A stretch of DNA of 64,000 nt, taken from assembly GCF_000972845.2 (NCBI RefSeq), contig NC_040032.1, forward strand, positions 1,631,073-1,695,072, given 5' to 3'. Of this stretch, positions 27,431-40,500 are shown in pieces. Numbering within the stretch: the stretch's first letter is position 1; each line of letters starts with the position of its first letter. A model generated the notes under the pieces. That model was not told the origin of the DNA, did no database searches, and was given only the letters and a program-made list of their open reading frames with translations. Source of the stretch: Larimichthys crocea (lineage: Eukaryota; Chordata; Actinopteri; Sciaenidae). The position numbers and the translations under genes are program-made.

Positions 27431-29392
27431 CATCCCACTTGTGAAGTGAGGTGGGAGTGAGACAGAGAGGTGAAGACAGAGAGTGGGAGGGATGAGGGTG
27501 TACCGCAGAGCGCTGATTGGTCTTTCTCCTCTGCAGTGCCTGATGGGGGACACAGGTCTGTCATGCTGGCAGGGCTGAGGCAAAACATAGTCAGCATCAT
27601 CGTTCTTTTCAGCAGGTCTGTTATGACCTTGTCTCCTTTCCTCTCTGGTCCTCTCCTCACCTTTGTCTCAATTCCCAAGCTACACTCCTGTCCTGGTTTG
27701 CCCTTCATGTCTCTTTGTGTGTTATTCTCCCTCTTAGTTCTCTCACTTTATAGCTGCTCTTATAAAAGTTGAACTTATAGAAGCTGCTCTTATGCCTCAT
27801 GTGACTGACGTAGAGTTTAGAGCAATTCTTGTTATCGGTTCCGAATAACAAGCATGTAACTGTACATTTACCGTAAAAATGTCAAACGTGTTACATAAGA
27901 TATAATACATAATATGATGTCATTTTATTGACATCATGTCTGCATAGCACAAATGCATACTATCAGAGGGTGTATTTATGACCCCACTAGAAATTTCTAG
28001 CACTGTCATCCTAAATGACTCATGCACAATGGCTCAGTGTCACCACCTAAAGGCCAATAAGAGCAATTTCACAAAGTAAGTTGGATGCAGGTGCCTAGTT
28101 TGCATCACAAGGTGCCAGTGTTAGGCCATGGGAAGTTGAGTGGCAATTTTGTATGGATAGGTATGACCCAATCCACAGTGTAAGTATGTTTGTTTTGTTT
28201 TGTTTTTTAGAATGAGAGCGCTAAGCGATTTAAAACATAGATGAAAAAGATTGAATAAAAAATTGAATAAAGATAAACATTTTACCCATTCTTTCAGGAT
28301 CACAGAGAACTGTTCGCAGCATGCTCAATGCAGATATGAGGAATACATCTGGACAGGTAAACTGTTCATATTGAGGATGATAGAGTCTTATCTGGCCTGA
28401 TGGAATAACAACTGGAGAACATGTGGAACAGAAACACAGAAATAAGGTTGGAGTCTATTTTGGACTGCGTGAGCTCAAAGTACATTGAGAAAAACTCTAG
28501 GGAAGAAGCAAAGTGAGTAACATGCATTAATGGGACAGGAATGTGTACGGAGCTCAGTGCATCATGGGAAATCTCCCAGCAGTTTAGTCCTTTATCAGCA
28601 TAACTAAGAGATTGTTCAGGACCAGAATAACAACTAGGAGCTGGAGATTCTTCTTGACAATATAGGGAAAATAAAATATAGCTACAAAATTCATTAAAAT
28701 TGTGTTAATTATTATTGTATGGCATTGAGTGTGACCTCCTATAACAACATTGTTTCCCCTGATCACCCAGCAGTATAGAAATAGAACAAAGTAGTGGAAA
28801 ATAACTACGTACAATTACTAAAGTACTGTACTCCAAGTCCAAGTGCAAATTTATGGTGTTCGACTTTACTTGAGTTTTTACTCTCATGACATGTTTTACT
28901 TCTACCGCACTGCACTTCAGAGGGAATGTATTATTTTTTTACTTACATGACAGCTTTGGTTATGAGTTATTTTATAAATAGGAATTTTTGTAAAACATAC
29001 AAAGAGATCATAAAATATGATCTTTTGTTATAAACTACCCGAGTGCAACTGAAAGGATTAGTTGTTGTCATTTTTGATGCAACAAATTTTGTATAAAAAG
29101 TATATTTAAAATATAATTAAAATAGAACATTTAGTATGTTTACTTTTATTTTCTTTATTTACTTAAGTAACTTAAGTTAAGTTAAGTTAAGTTAAGTAAC
29201 TACTTGAGTGTATCTTTACTTCAATCTGAATACTTTCTCCACTCCAAAGGTACTAATTAAGGTCCTATTTCATTCAGGTCAAACTGAACCAGGCTGCCGC
29301 TGTGGTGCATGTGGCTTACTGGAAAGTCTTTGCTGCTGAACTAAATGGAATGGAACCTTAATTAGCATCACTGGAAGCACCTGTTGACCCTA

Positions 29393-29480
29393 TTATTATT
29401 ATTATTATTATTATTATTATGTTATTATTATTATGTTATTATTATATATTATTATTATGTTATTATTATATATTATTATG
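29393..29480. repeat. (ATT)n microsatellite, interrupted
   Basis: ATT units are broken by ATGTT and ATATATT variants. A shorter TTAAG tandem run lies at about 29172-29200. Both are between thy1 and nectin1. Confidence 0.95.
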
Positions 29481-29551
29481 GCTGCTGTGAAAATGGTCTG
29501 CTATTACTTGTTTTTTCACTTCCTGCGCTCATCCATTCCTATATTGATTAA

Positions 29552-29637
29552 TTCACAAGTCAATCAAACTCAATGATTGGTGGCAGACACAGGGTTCACA
29601 AGTCAATCAAACTCAATGATTGGTGGCAGACACAGGG
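29552..29637. repeat. 43-bp exact tandem duplication upstream of nectin1
   Basis: Copies at 29552-29594 and 29595-29637 are identical. Each contains CAATCAAACTCAATGATTGG, which includes the CCAAT-box complement ATTGG. Confidence 0.9.
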
Positions 29638-30051
29638 CAACATGTAGGCCTATGTGTAGGGCGGTTGGGGGGCAACAGTCACCGGGAGCTCATTCCTGTA
29701 GCTACGCCCCTGTCCGGGCCCCTAATTGTGTCCATTGTGTCTGCTCATTTAAAATAGTCTGACTGCGGCTTTTTCTATGTGCACAGCAGCCGGTACATGC
29801 TCGGCTCAGCCCTCACTCAGTGACAGATAGTTGTCCGTCAGGACTGGGGGGTAGGCTGGCCATCTCGGAAATAATCTGCCCACGCGTTAAGCTGCTTTAT
29901 CCCCGCCGAGCCTGAGCCTGAGCCGGACAGAGGCTGCCGCAGCTCCGTTAGCAGGAAAGAAAGAGGAGGAAAGAAAAAAAGTGAAACAGAGACAAGTTTG
30001 AGAAATCATTTTCAGGGTTCAGAGCAGTGTGTGCTCGCTGTGCAAGCATAC

Positions 30052-30063
30052 ATGGCCACCTGA
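30052..30063 (+). promoter_or_regulatory. nectin1: Minimal upstream ORF in nectin1 5' leader
   Basis: ATG GCC ACC TGA lies about 113 nt before the nectin1 start. It is a three-codon uORF if the transcript begins upstream of it. The stretch 29780-30175 is relatively GC-rich and is the likely promoter and 5' UTR. Confidence 0.4.
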
Positions 30064-30175
30064 CTGGACCCTGACACGCAGAGCTGAAGCTGAACCTGCT
30101 GCCGTGTGTTCAGTCCACAGCAAGTCCACACTGGGAATCTAACCACAGCGAAAAGCTGGCACCGGTGGTTTGGTC

Positions 30176-32661
30176 ATGGACAGCGCTGGATTTCGGATAT
30201 TCCTGATAACAACTTGTGTTATTCCAGGTAGGAGCGCCTGTTAAATAATGATGTAACATGATGATCGACTTCTCTGCATCAAATACCAACAAATAAGTAA
30301 ATTTATTTAATAATTAAAATTATTTATTATAATAAACTTAACTGTATCTCGGGTTTACATGGAGTGTACAGTATAGAGAGTAAAACTGAGGTCAGTCTGA
30401 CAAAAAGTATATGAGGTGGGTCTGAGTTTCAGGCTTTTATTTTCATAGATCATTTTGTATACACGAATAATAATATGTAATGTGTCCAATTAACATGACA
30501 TTATATTATATCATCACAATAATCATTACACACACTTATAAAGCATTCTGAAGTCACCCATGATGAATGATTGATTAATACATATTTTACTATTGCTTAT
30601 CGATTTGTTATAGATTACTATTATATAGACTATAAGAACAACTATTAGCTGTGATATTTAGCACGTCTGCAGGTACAAATGCTATAGATTTTGCACAACC
30701 TGGCAACCCAGTTATTATTACTGTCTCACAACATGATTTAACGGTTACTAAATACATTAATTAATAACTTATGATGCCTTCATAAGAGGTGTCTGATGAT
30801 GATTTTTACAGTGAAATTAATTCTCACTCTTTGTTTTTCGACATATTCATGGCAATTTTGCCAAACATCAAGCTCATCTTCACAGACTAATGATGTCATC
30901 CCTGAACCTGTAACACTCCTGACGAGTGCAGAAGTCAAATCAGACCGCTACAGTCAGACAGTTTCAAACTACAGTCGCCTGTTTTCAGCAGGTGCACTGG
31001 CGTGATCGCACTAAGACGTGGCTGCCTCTTGCACATGGCACCGTGGGCACCCCCACGTCTTACAGTGTGTGTCTCTGTGTGTTTGTGTGTGTTTGTTTGA
31101 ATGAATGAATGAATTAACTCTTGCCTCATTCCAACAGGTGCAGCTGTGTGATCACACTAAGCCAAGGCCAAACATACAGCTGGTATCAAGGGGGGTGTTA
31201 GAAGGGGGGTGTTATATATTACGTAATGACAAAAGCGATTGTGGCAACATACGGATGTGTTGAGCTGCTGTGACATCTGCTGTGATTGCTTTTTTTTTTT
31301 TTTTTTACTCAGTTGGCGATAAATCCCTCTGTGCATGTTGAGCAGTAATTTGCTGGTGTGCATGTGTGTGTGTGTGGCTGCACCATGTGTGTAGGATTGT
31401 CATGTTGAAGGACAGAGCAGTGGATTAGAGCTGCACAGGGAGCAGGAAGGGTGTAATAACATGATCGCTGCCAAGTCCCAGCCTCCTGACTGTTGCTGCA
31501 GTGTATCTTCCCCCTGACTCAGAGCGCCTCCACAGGTCTGTCAGCCTTTGCCGGGTGGTCCAACAGGTTGATACGAGTGCTGTCACAGGCAGTTGCTGAT
31601 GTATTTTCCACCTCACTTAAAAGTTTGCAATCCTCCACTGCAGAAGGAGACAGAAAGAGCTGACTGAGATTCATGACTTTTTGCATAATCCGCTTTCCAC
31701 AGCTGTGGACACAAACAAACACCCAGTTCTTCTGTCCTCTTCCTCTTTGTCTCTTTTTTTTCTTTTCTTCTGCACCTCCCTCTCCAGTCCGTTGATCCTC
31801 TACAGACACCCTCTTCATTTCTCCTCATCTTCTCTCTCTCTATATCTGGGCTTTTACTCTCCTCTTATTTCCCCAAAACACAGATGAAGCAGCAACAGTC
31901 ATCATAATCCTGTGAGCTGCCCAGCTGAACACCGGCCAAATGCACACTCCACGCTCCCGCAGTGCCACAGAGATTACACACCCACACAAACATGCACGCT
32001 AATACCTGCGTGTGCACACAGACCTCAATCAAAAAACAATGAGAGATTATTATCGATTCAGAGAAAAAGTAGAGGAGAAGAGTTGTTTCTCTATTTCAAT
32101 GAGGCAAATACAGAAAACAGCACATAATTCATTCACAGAGTTTGGCAAAGTGGACGTCCAAAAGTCAGGTTCTGTTGTTGTTGAAGTTATTCTCTGCTGT
32201 CACAGTGGATCTTATGGTTTAGAGCAATAAAGAGAGCTGCTATGTGAAATAAGAGCTTTGTCACAAGTATACAGTTGTATCACAAAGCAGTTGAATTTCT
32301 GTCACCTTCAGGCTACATGCAATTTTTGCTGCAAAATCTGAAATTTTAGCTCAACCATTGTGAAGTTTGTTTTTGCGTGTGTGTTAGTAGGTTCTTTTCA
32401 ATCACAGCCAAACACACAAACATAGTGGGTAAACCCTGATCAATCGCAGATTGGATGACCTCAAGATTAAACAGTTAATCTGTCCTCTTATCTCTCTGTG
32501 CTTTTCATTTTCTCGGTCAGTGCTTTCATCTGTGGCCTTCTGGTTTGAGAGCGAGCTTGAAGCGGGAAGTGTTTTGTAAGGCTTTGAAACGTTACAGTTT
32601 AATGTGATGATCTTTACTAATGGCACCCCTGCAGATGATGTCAGCCTCATAGTTTTACTCT

Positions 32662-32711
<50 letters not shown>

Positions 32712-35700
32712 CTGTGTACTTGTGTACACGGGGCGGCTGTGGCTCACAGGCAGAGCGGGTCGTCCACCAATCAGATGATCGGCGGTTCGATCCCCGGCTC
32801 CTGTGGTCTGCATGTCGAAGTGTCCTTGGGCAAGACACTGAACCACAAATTGCTCCCGAAGGCTGTGCCATCGGTGTGTGAATGTGTATGAATGGTTAGA
32901 TCCAGAAACTGATGAGCAGTTGGCATGGTAGCCAATGCCATCAGTGTATGAATGTGTGTGAATGGGGTGAATGAGATATGTAGTGTAGAGCGCTTTGAGT
33001 GGTCGGAAGACTAGAAAGGCGCTATATAAGTACAGTCCATTTGTGTACTAGTGCTAATTAACAAGTGCTAATATACTAAACAAAGATAGTTAACATAGTA
33101 AACCCAAGTGCCACAAACTGTAATTCCTCAATTGGCCACTCGAGGCTGGTTACAGAACATTTCAATGTCCATAAGCCCCCTTGTTAAAATGTCCAACTTC
33201 ACAGCAGGAATAAACATGTTTAAAGGCCTGGTACAAAAAACAGTTTTAGTCTAGTTTGATTGTGTTTTAAAGCCAATGAGGATTTCCTGCTTAAATAAAG
33301 GTTCATTAAAAATATAAAAAGTATATTTTCATTGGTATATGCTAAAATCTGAGGAAGCATGAGGAAATAATGAAGCTTTAAGTATCTCCAGTCTTTTTTT
33401 TCTAATAGCCTAATGCAAAACCTTCCACTGTCTTTCTGTGAACGGTTTAAAACGACCCGTCACATAATGAGCATGAGGAAGAAAGATAGAGGATATGCAC
33501 AGGATATAAACAAAAAAGCCAGCGTGTTGCACATTCAGGTGTAAAACAATGTCACTATTGTTTATGTTAAGTTCCCATGGGCATCTCTTTATGGATTATT
33601 GTCATGAGTACAGTGAGGTCATTTCCCATAGTCTAAACAATAGAAGAATGTTGAATGGACACATGGTGGGAGAGATGTGGGCCAAATAAAATCTGAAAGT
33701 ATGTTTGTGTTAGACACGTAGGCACTCTGTCTCTTCTCAGCTAGAGTCCCTAATCAGCTCAGCAGAGCTACTCAGTAAGGGGGACTCACAGTGGGATACC
33801 CGTGTAACTGAGTGTGTGTATGTGTGTGTGAATATGGGTGTGTGAAGGAATATCACAGAAGTGCTGGGATGCGTATTGTTTTAACATTGGACAGAGCCAG
33901 GCTACCTGTCCCCAGTCTTTGTGCTAAGCTGAGTACTATTACTATGCGTAACTATTCCTTGAATAAAATGCTGATTCCGATCAAACTGAGTCTCAAACAG
34001 CAACAGCAAATCTTTACTCAGTTGAATTCTCAGTTTAACATGAATGAAGTGTTTATGCAGTGTTGTGGCCTAGTTAAGATCATGCACAACAGAGGCCATC
34101 AAATCTTTCCTTTAGGGATACAGGCTCAAAATTACACGCATAAAGACTGAATTCATGATATTTAAGCACAAACAGCTGCACGTACAAACAGCAAATGGAT
34201 AACCATAAATGATCTGATGCAGATGTACTTTAATATCCTAAATGCTGTAATCCAGTCCCACTGCTGGCCTTCTTCCTTCCCAATGACCCACACAAACACA
34301 CACACTGACACAGTGAACTCCCGCTCTAGTACAAAACTATTCAACGTATTAATCTAACAACACACACATATGGCTCCGGCTTTTATGTGCATGTTTGCAT
34401 GCGTAGGAAATGCATGAATGTATCATATGCAGATTATTATTATTATATATCATGTACAATGTGAAATGCTTTTCTGCCGATTTATATAAAAAGATGAGAC
34501 CAAACATGTTTTTAAAGTAGAGAATTAGTGCACTCTCTAGTCATCATCATGACTTAATCAAGGCTTTGCTAACATGCTCTGCCTTTTCTCTGTGAATCAA
34601 ATAAGTTGAAAATGAATCTGATGATTAAGTCTACCGTCTGCTGAATTTGAATTCTTAGGATTATGGTAGATCTCGGGTGGCAGCAAAACAAGTCTACTGC
34701 AGTTTTACGAGCATGAAGTGAAGTCAGGCTCCACAGAATAAACAGTATTGTCTTTAGTGGTCTGTTTACTGTAGTCACAGCTCAACTTTTAGACAACCTC
34801 AAGTAAAACAGTAAAACAATACCTTTAATTCATTGAAATTTAGAAGTACAATCTTGATTTCTGCTGGTGTTTGACCTCTAGATGAATGATCACTGAATGA
34901 TCTCTGTATCGAATTTGTGCATGGAAAGCATGGATAGCTTTAGGGTGAAGGAGAATACTTTCGAGGTGGCTTCACTGAAAAGTAGCTGGACTGAAGCAAT
35001 GCTAACACCATGATGTCTAAAACTGAGGGCGAGTCATGGGGATATTTTTATTAGCTATTTTAATGTCCAATGTGTAGAATTTAGTGACATCTAGTGGTGA
35101 GGTTGCAGAATGCAAACCCTCTTTTTTCAAACATAAAGGAGAAACTACAGTCGCTGTGAAACCCGTGATAAATACAGAAGGTCCTATGTAAAGCCAGTAA
35201 TGGTGCAAAATGTCTTGTTTCATAACAGTAACTTTAAACTACTAGAATATTGTAGAACAGTTACACTCATAACTGTAAACAAACAACATCTGTCTTATTG
35301 TCTCATGGCATGCTGGGAAATCTTCTTCTGCTGACAAGATGATGAGAGTGTAATTAACTCTACTCTCAAAAATGTAACTCTTCTGAAATTTGCTGTGTAG
35401 TTAGTAACTATGCTAACATAGTGGTTCAACATGGCGGACTCCATGGAAGAGGACCTGCTCCCTGTGTAGATATAAAAGTCTCATTCTGAGGCAACATGAA
35501 CATAACAATTCAAATTTCCAGGTGATTATACAGTAATAAAAAAAAACATAGTTATGAATATTACATTTGATTAAATGTTACACACTAGACCTTTAACATT
35601 TTGAGTAAGGGGACCAATCAAGTTTGAGTAATCCTGAAAACATAAGATGTATCTGGGCAAATGCTAAAGAAAACATCCAATCTTTAAATGAATTTGTGTC

Positions 35701-37453
35701 TAGTTTCAGAGAATCGTTGGGATCAAATTTAGATAGAGCTGTATTAGTGTGACAAAGACATTTTGTGACAAGAAATGTGGTCCAGTGCTAGCAGGTTCAC
35801 AGAGAGTAGGGTTGGACTCAGATTTCAAACACCACACATAAAGCTTTGTCTAAGCCAATCAGTAGAGCCAGGTAGGATGTACAGACGGTTCTCATAGTGA
35901 CGGGGTCAGGGGGGTGGAAACACAGGTCTTTGTTGTTAATGTTCCTGCCAGACCCACAAACGTCAGTATGTAAGAGTCACTTCCTGATCATAAATCACAA
36001 AAGAATATATCATTGTTGTCAGTGCATGCACCACTGTAGAATATATCACAACACATCGCAGTATTTGTTGCAGATCCTTCCACAATAATGACTGAAAGCT
36101 GTTGTTCAGCTATTATTTATTTATTTATATTTATTATTATTGTTCCCCTGCAGGAAATTACTTATTTTTTCAAAGATCCTCTGACAGAAATGTCAGTATG
36201 CTTAAAAACTGTTTATGGGTCAAAGCATTACTTCATGGCCACAAGAGGTTATAATATATAGTTTTGGTGTCTGTGCTGTCAGCCTGCAGTGTTTTTGATT
36301 GGTGGCCTCCGTGATGGAGACTAGACCAGAACATTGATGGACTGATCAATATTTTTCCATTTTCCATGATGTGGAAATATCGGACCATGCGATGAACCAT
36401 GAACTGTGGCACCTCATATCTATTTTTATTTTAAAATACAATACATCAAAAATGGAAATCACCCTGCAGGGTAGGGGCTACATTCACACTCTTGGTCTAA
36501 TTCAGCATCGTATTCAAGGAAATAAAAATTCTATTTTTGTCTGCTTTGTGGCACTCAGTGTTTGAGAGAGTTAAAAGTAGTCAGCAATATCAAATCAAAT
36601 TTTTCTGGCTATACCCAAGGTCAGAAATGACTGTTTTCATAAATACATTTACTGAGAAAGGTTTTGGTTCTTTGTCACATACATATTTCACATATAATAC
36701 ACAAATAAATTAAACATAAAGCTGCAGTTTAATAGCTTTCATAATAGTAAACATAAAAATAGGCCAGTTTGCAAAATATTAAATAACAGAATTCTCACGT
36801 GTTTAATGTGACTTCTGTGTCTGAACATTTCTGCAGAGCTGCTCTATGTCAGGGCTATATGACGTGATTTTTGTCTTCACACAGGACTGCATGCTGCCAG
36901 CGACATTTGCATTTAATGTAGTGCACCCTGGCAGACCTGCTGACATAAGTGCTCATTTAAGTTTCGTGAATTCTATTCCATGTTTCAAACACAAGTTCAT
37001 CAGGCATTGCATTGTTGGCCCTTTCCCTTATTATCCGTACGGTTTTATCTAAGGAGGCAGGAACTTCTTTGTTGGGAGAAAGCTTTTATTTTGGCATTAT
37101 GAGTCAGTATTTACAGACATTTCAAGTCTCCATTAAAAATGTTGGTATAAATATAGAGACACTTTATTTATTAGGGTACATTAAAACAAAATATACTTCT
37201 TTTAAGAAGAAATTGTTATTATTGGCAGAGGCTGACAAGGGGTTCCATATCTTTATCACTTAACTTGAATAATTTATATGCTGCCACACTAAGAGAAAAA
37301 AAAGATATTTAATGGACTCTCTAAAACTTTAAAAATAATGATCTCTTCATAAAAAGTTAATAACGATAAATCGTTATCGACATTTTATATTTGAATCAAA
37401 GATGGATGATTGTTACTTACTGAGGTACAATGAGGGATATTTAGCATAAAAGG

Positions 37454-37520
<67 letters not shown>

Positions 37521-40500
37521 AACCGTGGGTATCAGAATGAGAGCAGTCATTGTTCTGAGCTCTTTTGTTTAGTCATCATTGTCCTTTATCCTACATCATG
37601 AATAGCAGTAATTGTATTCTTCATGAACCTACCAGATTATATATGATGTAACTTAAGTGGTGGAGGAAGTATTCAGTTCCTTGACAATATGTAGTGCTAT
37701 ACATTATGTACTGTCACAATGTGAAAACACTTGATTAGAGGTGAAAGTCCTGCAGTGAAATATTACTTAAATAAGTATAATCAGAAGAATGCATCAGGAA
37801 AGTATTAAAAGTAATATTGCTGTATAGAATTGACTGATGTTACAGACATTATGATGACTCATCATCATTTTGGGTTTCTTGTTTAGTGTTTCCTGTTTTA
37901 ATTTGTAATTCTTACTTCTCCTTGTGTGGGTTTTAGTTCAGTTAGTACGTTAGTTGCATGGTATGTATTTTCAGGAAGCGACAATGAGATGGTGGAGTAA
38001 TATTTTTAATGATGTGTCAGGTGTCCTGTCATGCTAATTTGAGCGCATTGAAATAGTTGACCAATCAGATTGCTTCTTAGGAACTACTTATTGTATGTCT
38101 GTTCCAGCCTGATTAGTTTCACCTGTGTCCACCTTCACTTGTGTATTTAGTTCATGTGTTCCCTGGTTTCATTGTTTTCGTCCATATGTAAAGCATTATA
38201 GAGAGGTTTCTCATGTTTTTTCACCAACAACTTTATTTTCTTGGACTTGTTTTATGGATTTTGGACTTTGGAGTACTCTCTGGTACTGAGCATCTGCTGC
38301 TCAATCAAGCCTTTGTTCACTGACATTTGCTATTAAACCATCTGGCTCTGTGGTCTGCATTTGGGTTCTGTTCCTCATGTTCCCAGTCATCCAGTATGCA
38401 TCAATGTAAAAGGAATGACTTTACTATTCCTTATAACTGATTGTTTGTAATTGTTTGTAAATGTAGATGATTTTCTCCATTAATCAAATGTTTTGTAAAA
38501 ACTTTGAAAATGGCGAAAAAGTGACCCCTTCGGTCCAAAAAAACAAACCGTCCAAAATAAATAAAATAATAATTATACAGAAAAGTAACAAATAATAACC
38601 TTTGAGAAGCTGTAACCATGAAATGTTTCACTAAATTATCTAAATAGCTGCCAATACATTTTCTGTAAATTAACTCTGAACTTTAAATAGTAAATTCTCA
38701 GATGTAACTTAATTATAGTAGTGGAGAATGAAGTGCAATATTTCCCTCTGTGATTTAGTGAAGTTAAAGTACGAAGTGGCATGAGAAGAAATCGCAAAGT
38801 AGGAGGTAGTGCATTTGAACTTAAGTGCAGTACTTGAATGAGCGTACTTAGTTACATTGCAACACTTGTAGTATCTCTGACGGAGACAAATAAACACACA
38901 CACTCAGGAAGTGTGTGTGGCTCTGCTGTGGATTTATTAAAGGGGATCAGTAAGTCAGTGGGAACAGTAACCAAACAAAATCGTGCTTATTTTTACCTCA
39001 CTCTAATCCAAACCTTTGACCCCGGCTCACCTCTCACACCGCTTAAATGAATCACCTCTGACAGCTCAGCTCACTTTATCAGCTCAACATGCTGTGCTGA
39101 CTGTGAACAGCTTGAAGCAGGCCTGTCTGCTGCTGCCAACGTGTGTCTGTGTGTGTGTGTATGCCCAGCATAGGTGAAAGTTTTTTTTAACCCTTGTGTT
39201 TCTCCTACAGGAATAATTGGCCAGACTGTGGAAATGGATGATGGGAAGTCAGGGTATCTTGGCTCAAAAGTGGATCTCCGTTGTCGGTTCATCAACAGCT
39301 CGCCACCTGTCAAAATCTCTCAGGTATTCCCAGGTAGCATATGGATTACATAGAAGAGAATACAGATTGAAATTTTTATGAAATATATATATATATATAT
39401 ATATAAATATAATTTAAATACATAAAGCTCACAATCATATAACACAATAAATCAGCAAAAAACAGAACAGATTTCTTCAACAAGCGATGAACCCAAGTGT
39501 TTATAATCAGTGTTTTCAGTCAAAGGCTGATGCAAAAGCAGTGTGATAGTATGAAGGGGGTCGCTCGTAGTGATGAACTGACATGTAGCAGCTAAAGGCA
39601 GGTATTTTCCTTAGGAGTCAGTAGCCAAAAAAGTCAGTTACTACACATTTAAGAAAATATAAGAGACCTGAACACAGGTTAATTTTTGCAGGTGAAACCT
39701 GATGTTTATGACACAGACTAGAAATAAAGCTTGGTGTCTTTGTAACCACTTAACCCCATTGGGGTTTTGGTAGGGGGCTGGAGCCTATTCCAGCTGACTT
39801 ACGGCGAGTGGACAAGTCACAAGCTGACAACCATTCACATCCCCACCTCTGGGTAATTTAAATTTACCAATTGATGTCTTTGGGAACATGCAAACTCCAC
39901 ACAAAAAGGCCCCAGGCGAGGTTTGAACAAGGAACCTTCTTGCTGTGAGCCGACACAGTGGGCTCCACCGTGCCACGCTGTATCCAAAATATTTAAATTA
40001 TAGAAATGTATCAATCTAAGTTCAACTAAAAGTAAAACACAAACCGATTCTAATGTGTCAAACCTACAGATCACCTGAATCCGCAGCTCTACTCGGCTCT
40101 CTTGGGACTTTCAGCTCTGCTCAGCTGTGCGATGGCAACTTTACTGTTTTGGTTCACTCACACTGCTCTCAAAGCGACGTTTTTGTCTCTACCAGAGGCT
40201 ACGTTCAGCCATCAGCCATGTCACAGGAAAAGGGCTAAATTTCACATGCAGGACACATGAACTGTGTGTGCACATATGATCTAAAACAACCAGTGTAACA
40301 TTTCATCCACCTTTCTTTCTCAAGGTCACATGGCAGAAGCTTGTGAATGGCACTAAGCAGAACGTGGCGATAGCCAACCCCTCCCTGGGTGTGTCCGTTG
40401 CCCAGCCTTACAGGGACCGCGTCATCTTCAAGAACGCAGCGGTGAGGCGACGGACTCCTAATCTTGAAGACACCACCATCACCTTCTCCTCGCTCCGGCT

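Noticed and set aside
31519..31818. Minus ORFs of 60-100 codons in nectin1 intron 1
   Set aside because: They are low-complexity basic sequence at the N-terminus and ordinary intron; no domain or consistent splice sites.
32740..32794. tRNA-like A and B boxes as a true tRNA gene
   Set aside because: The body and tail match a SINE with target-site duplication, and no cloverleaf 3' half is present.
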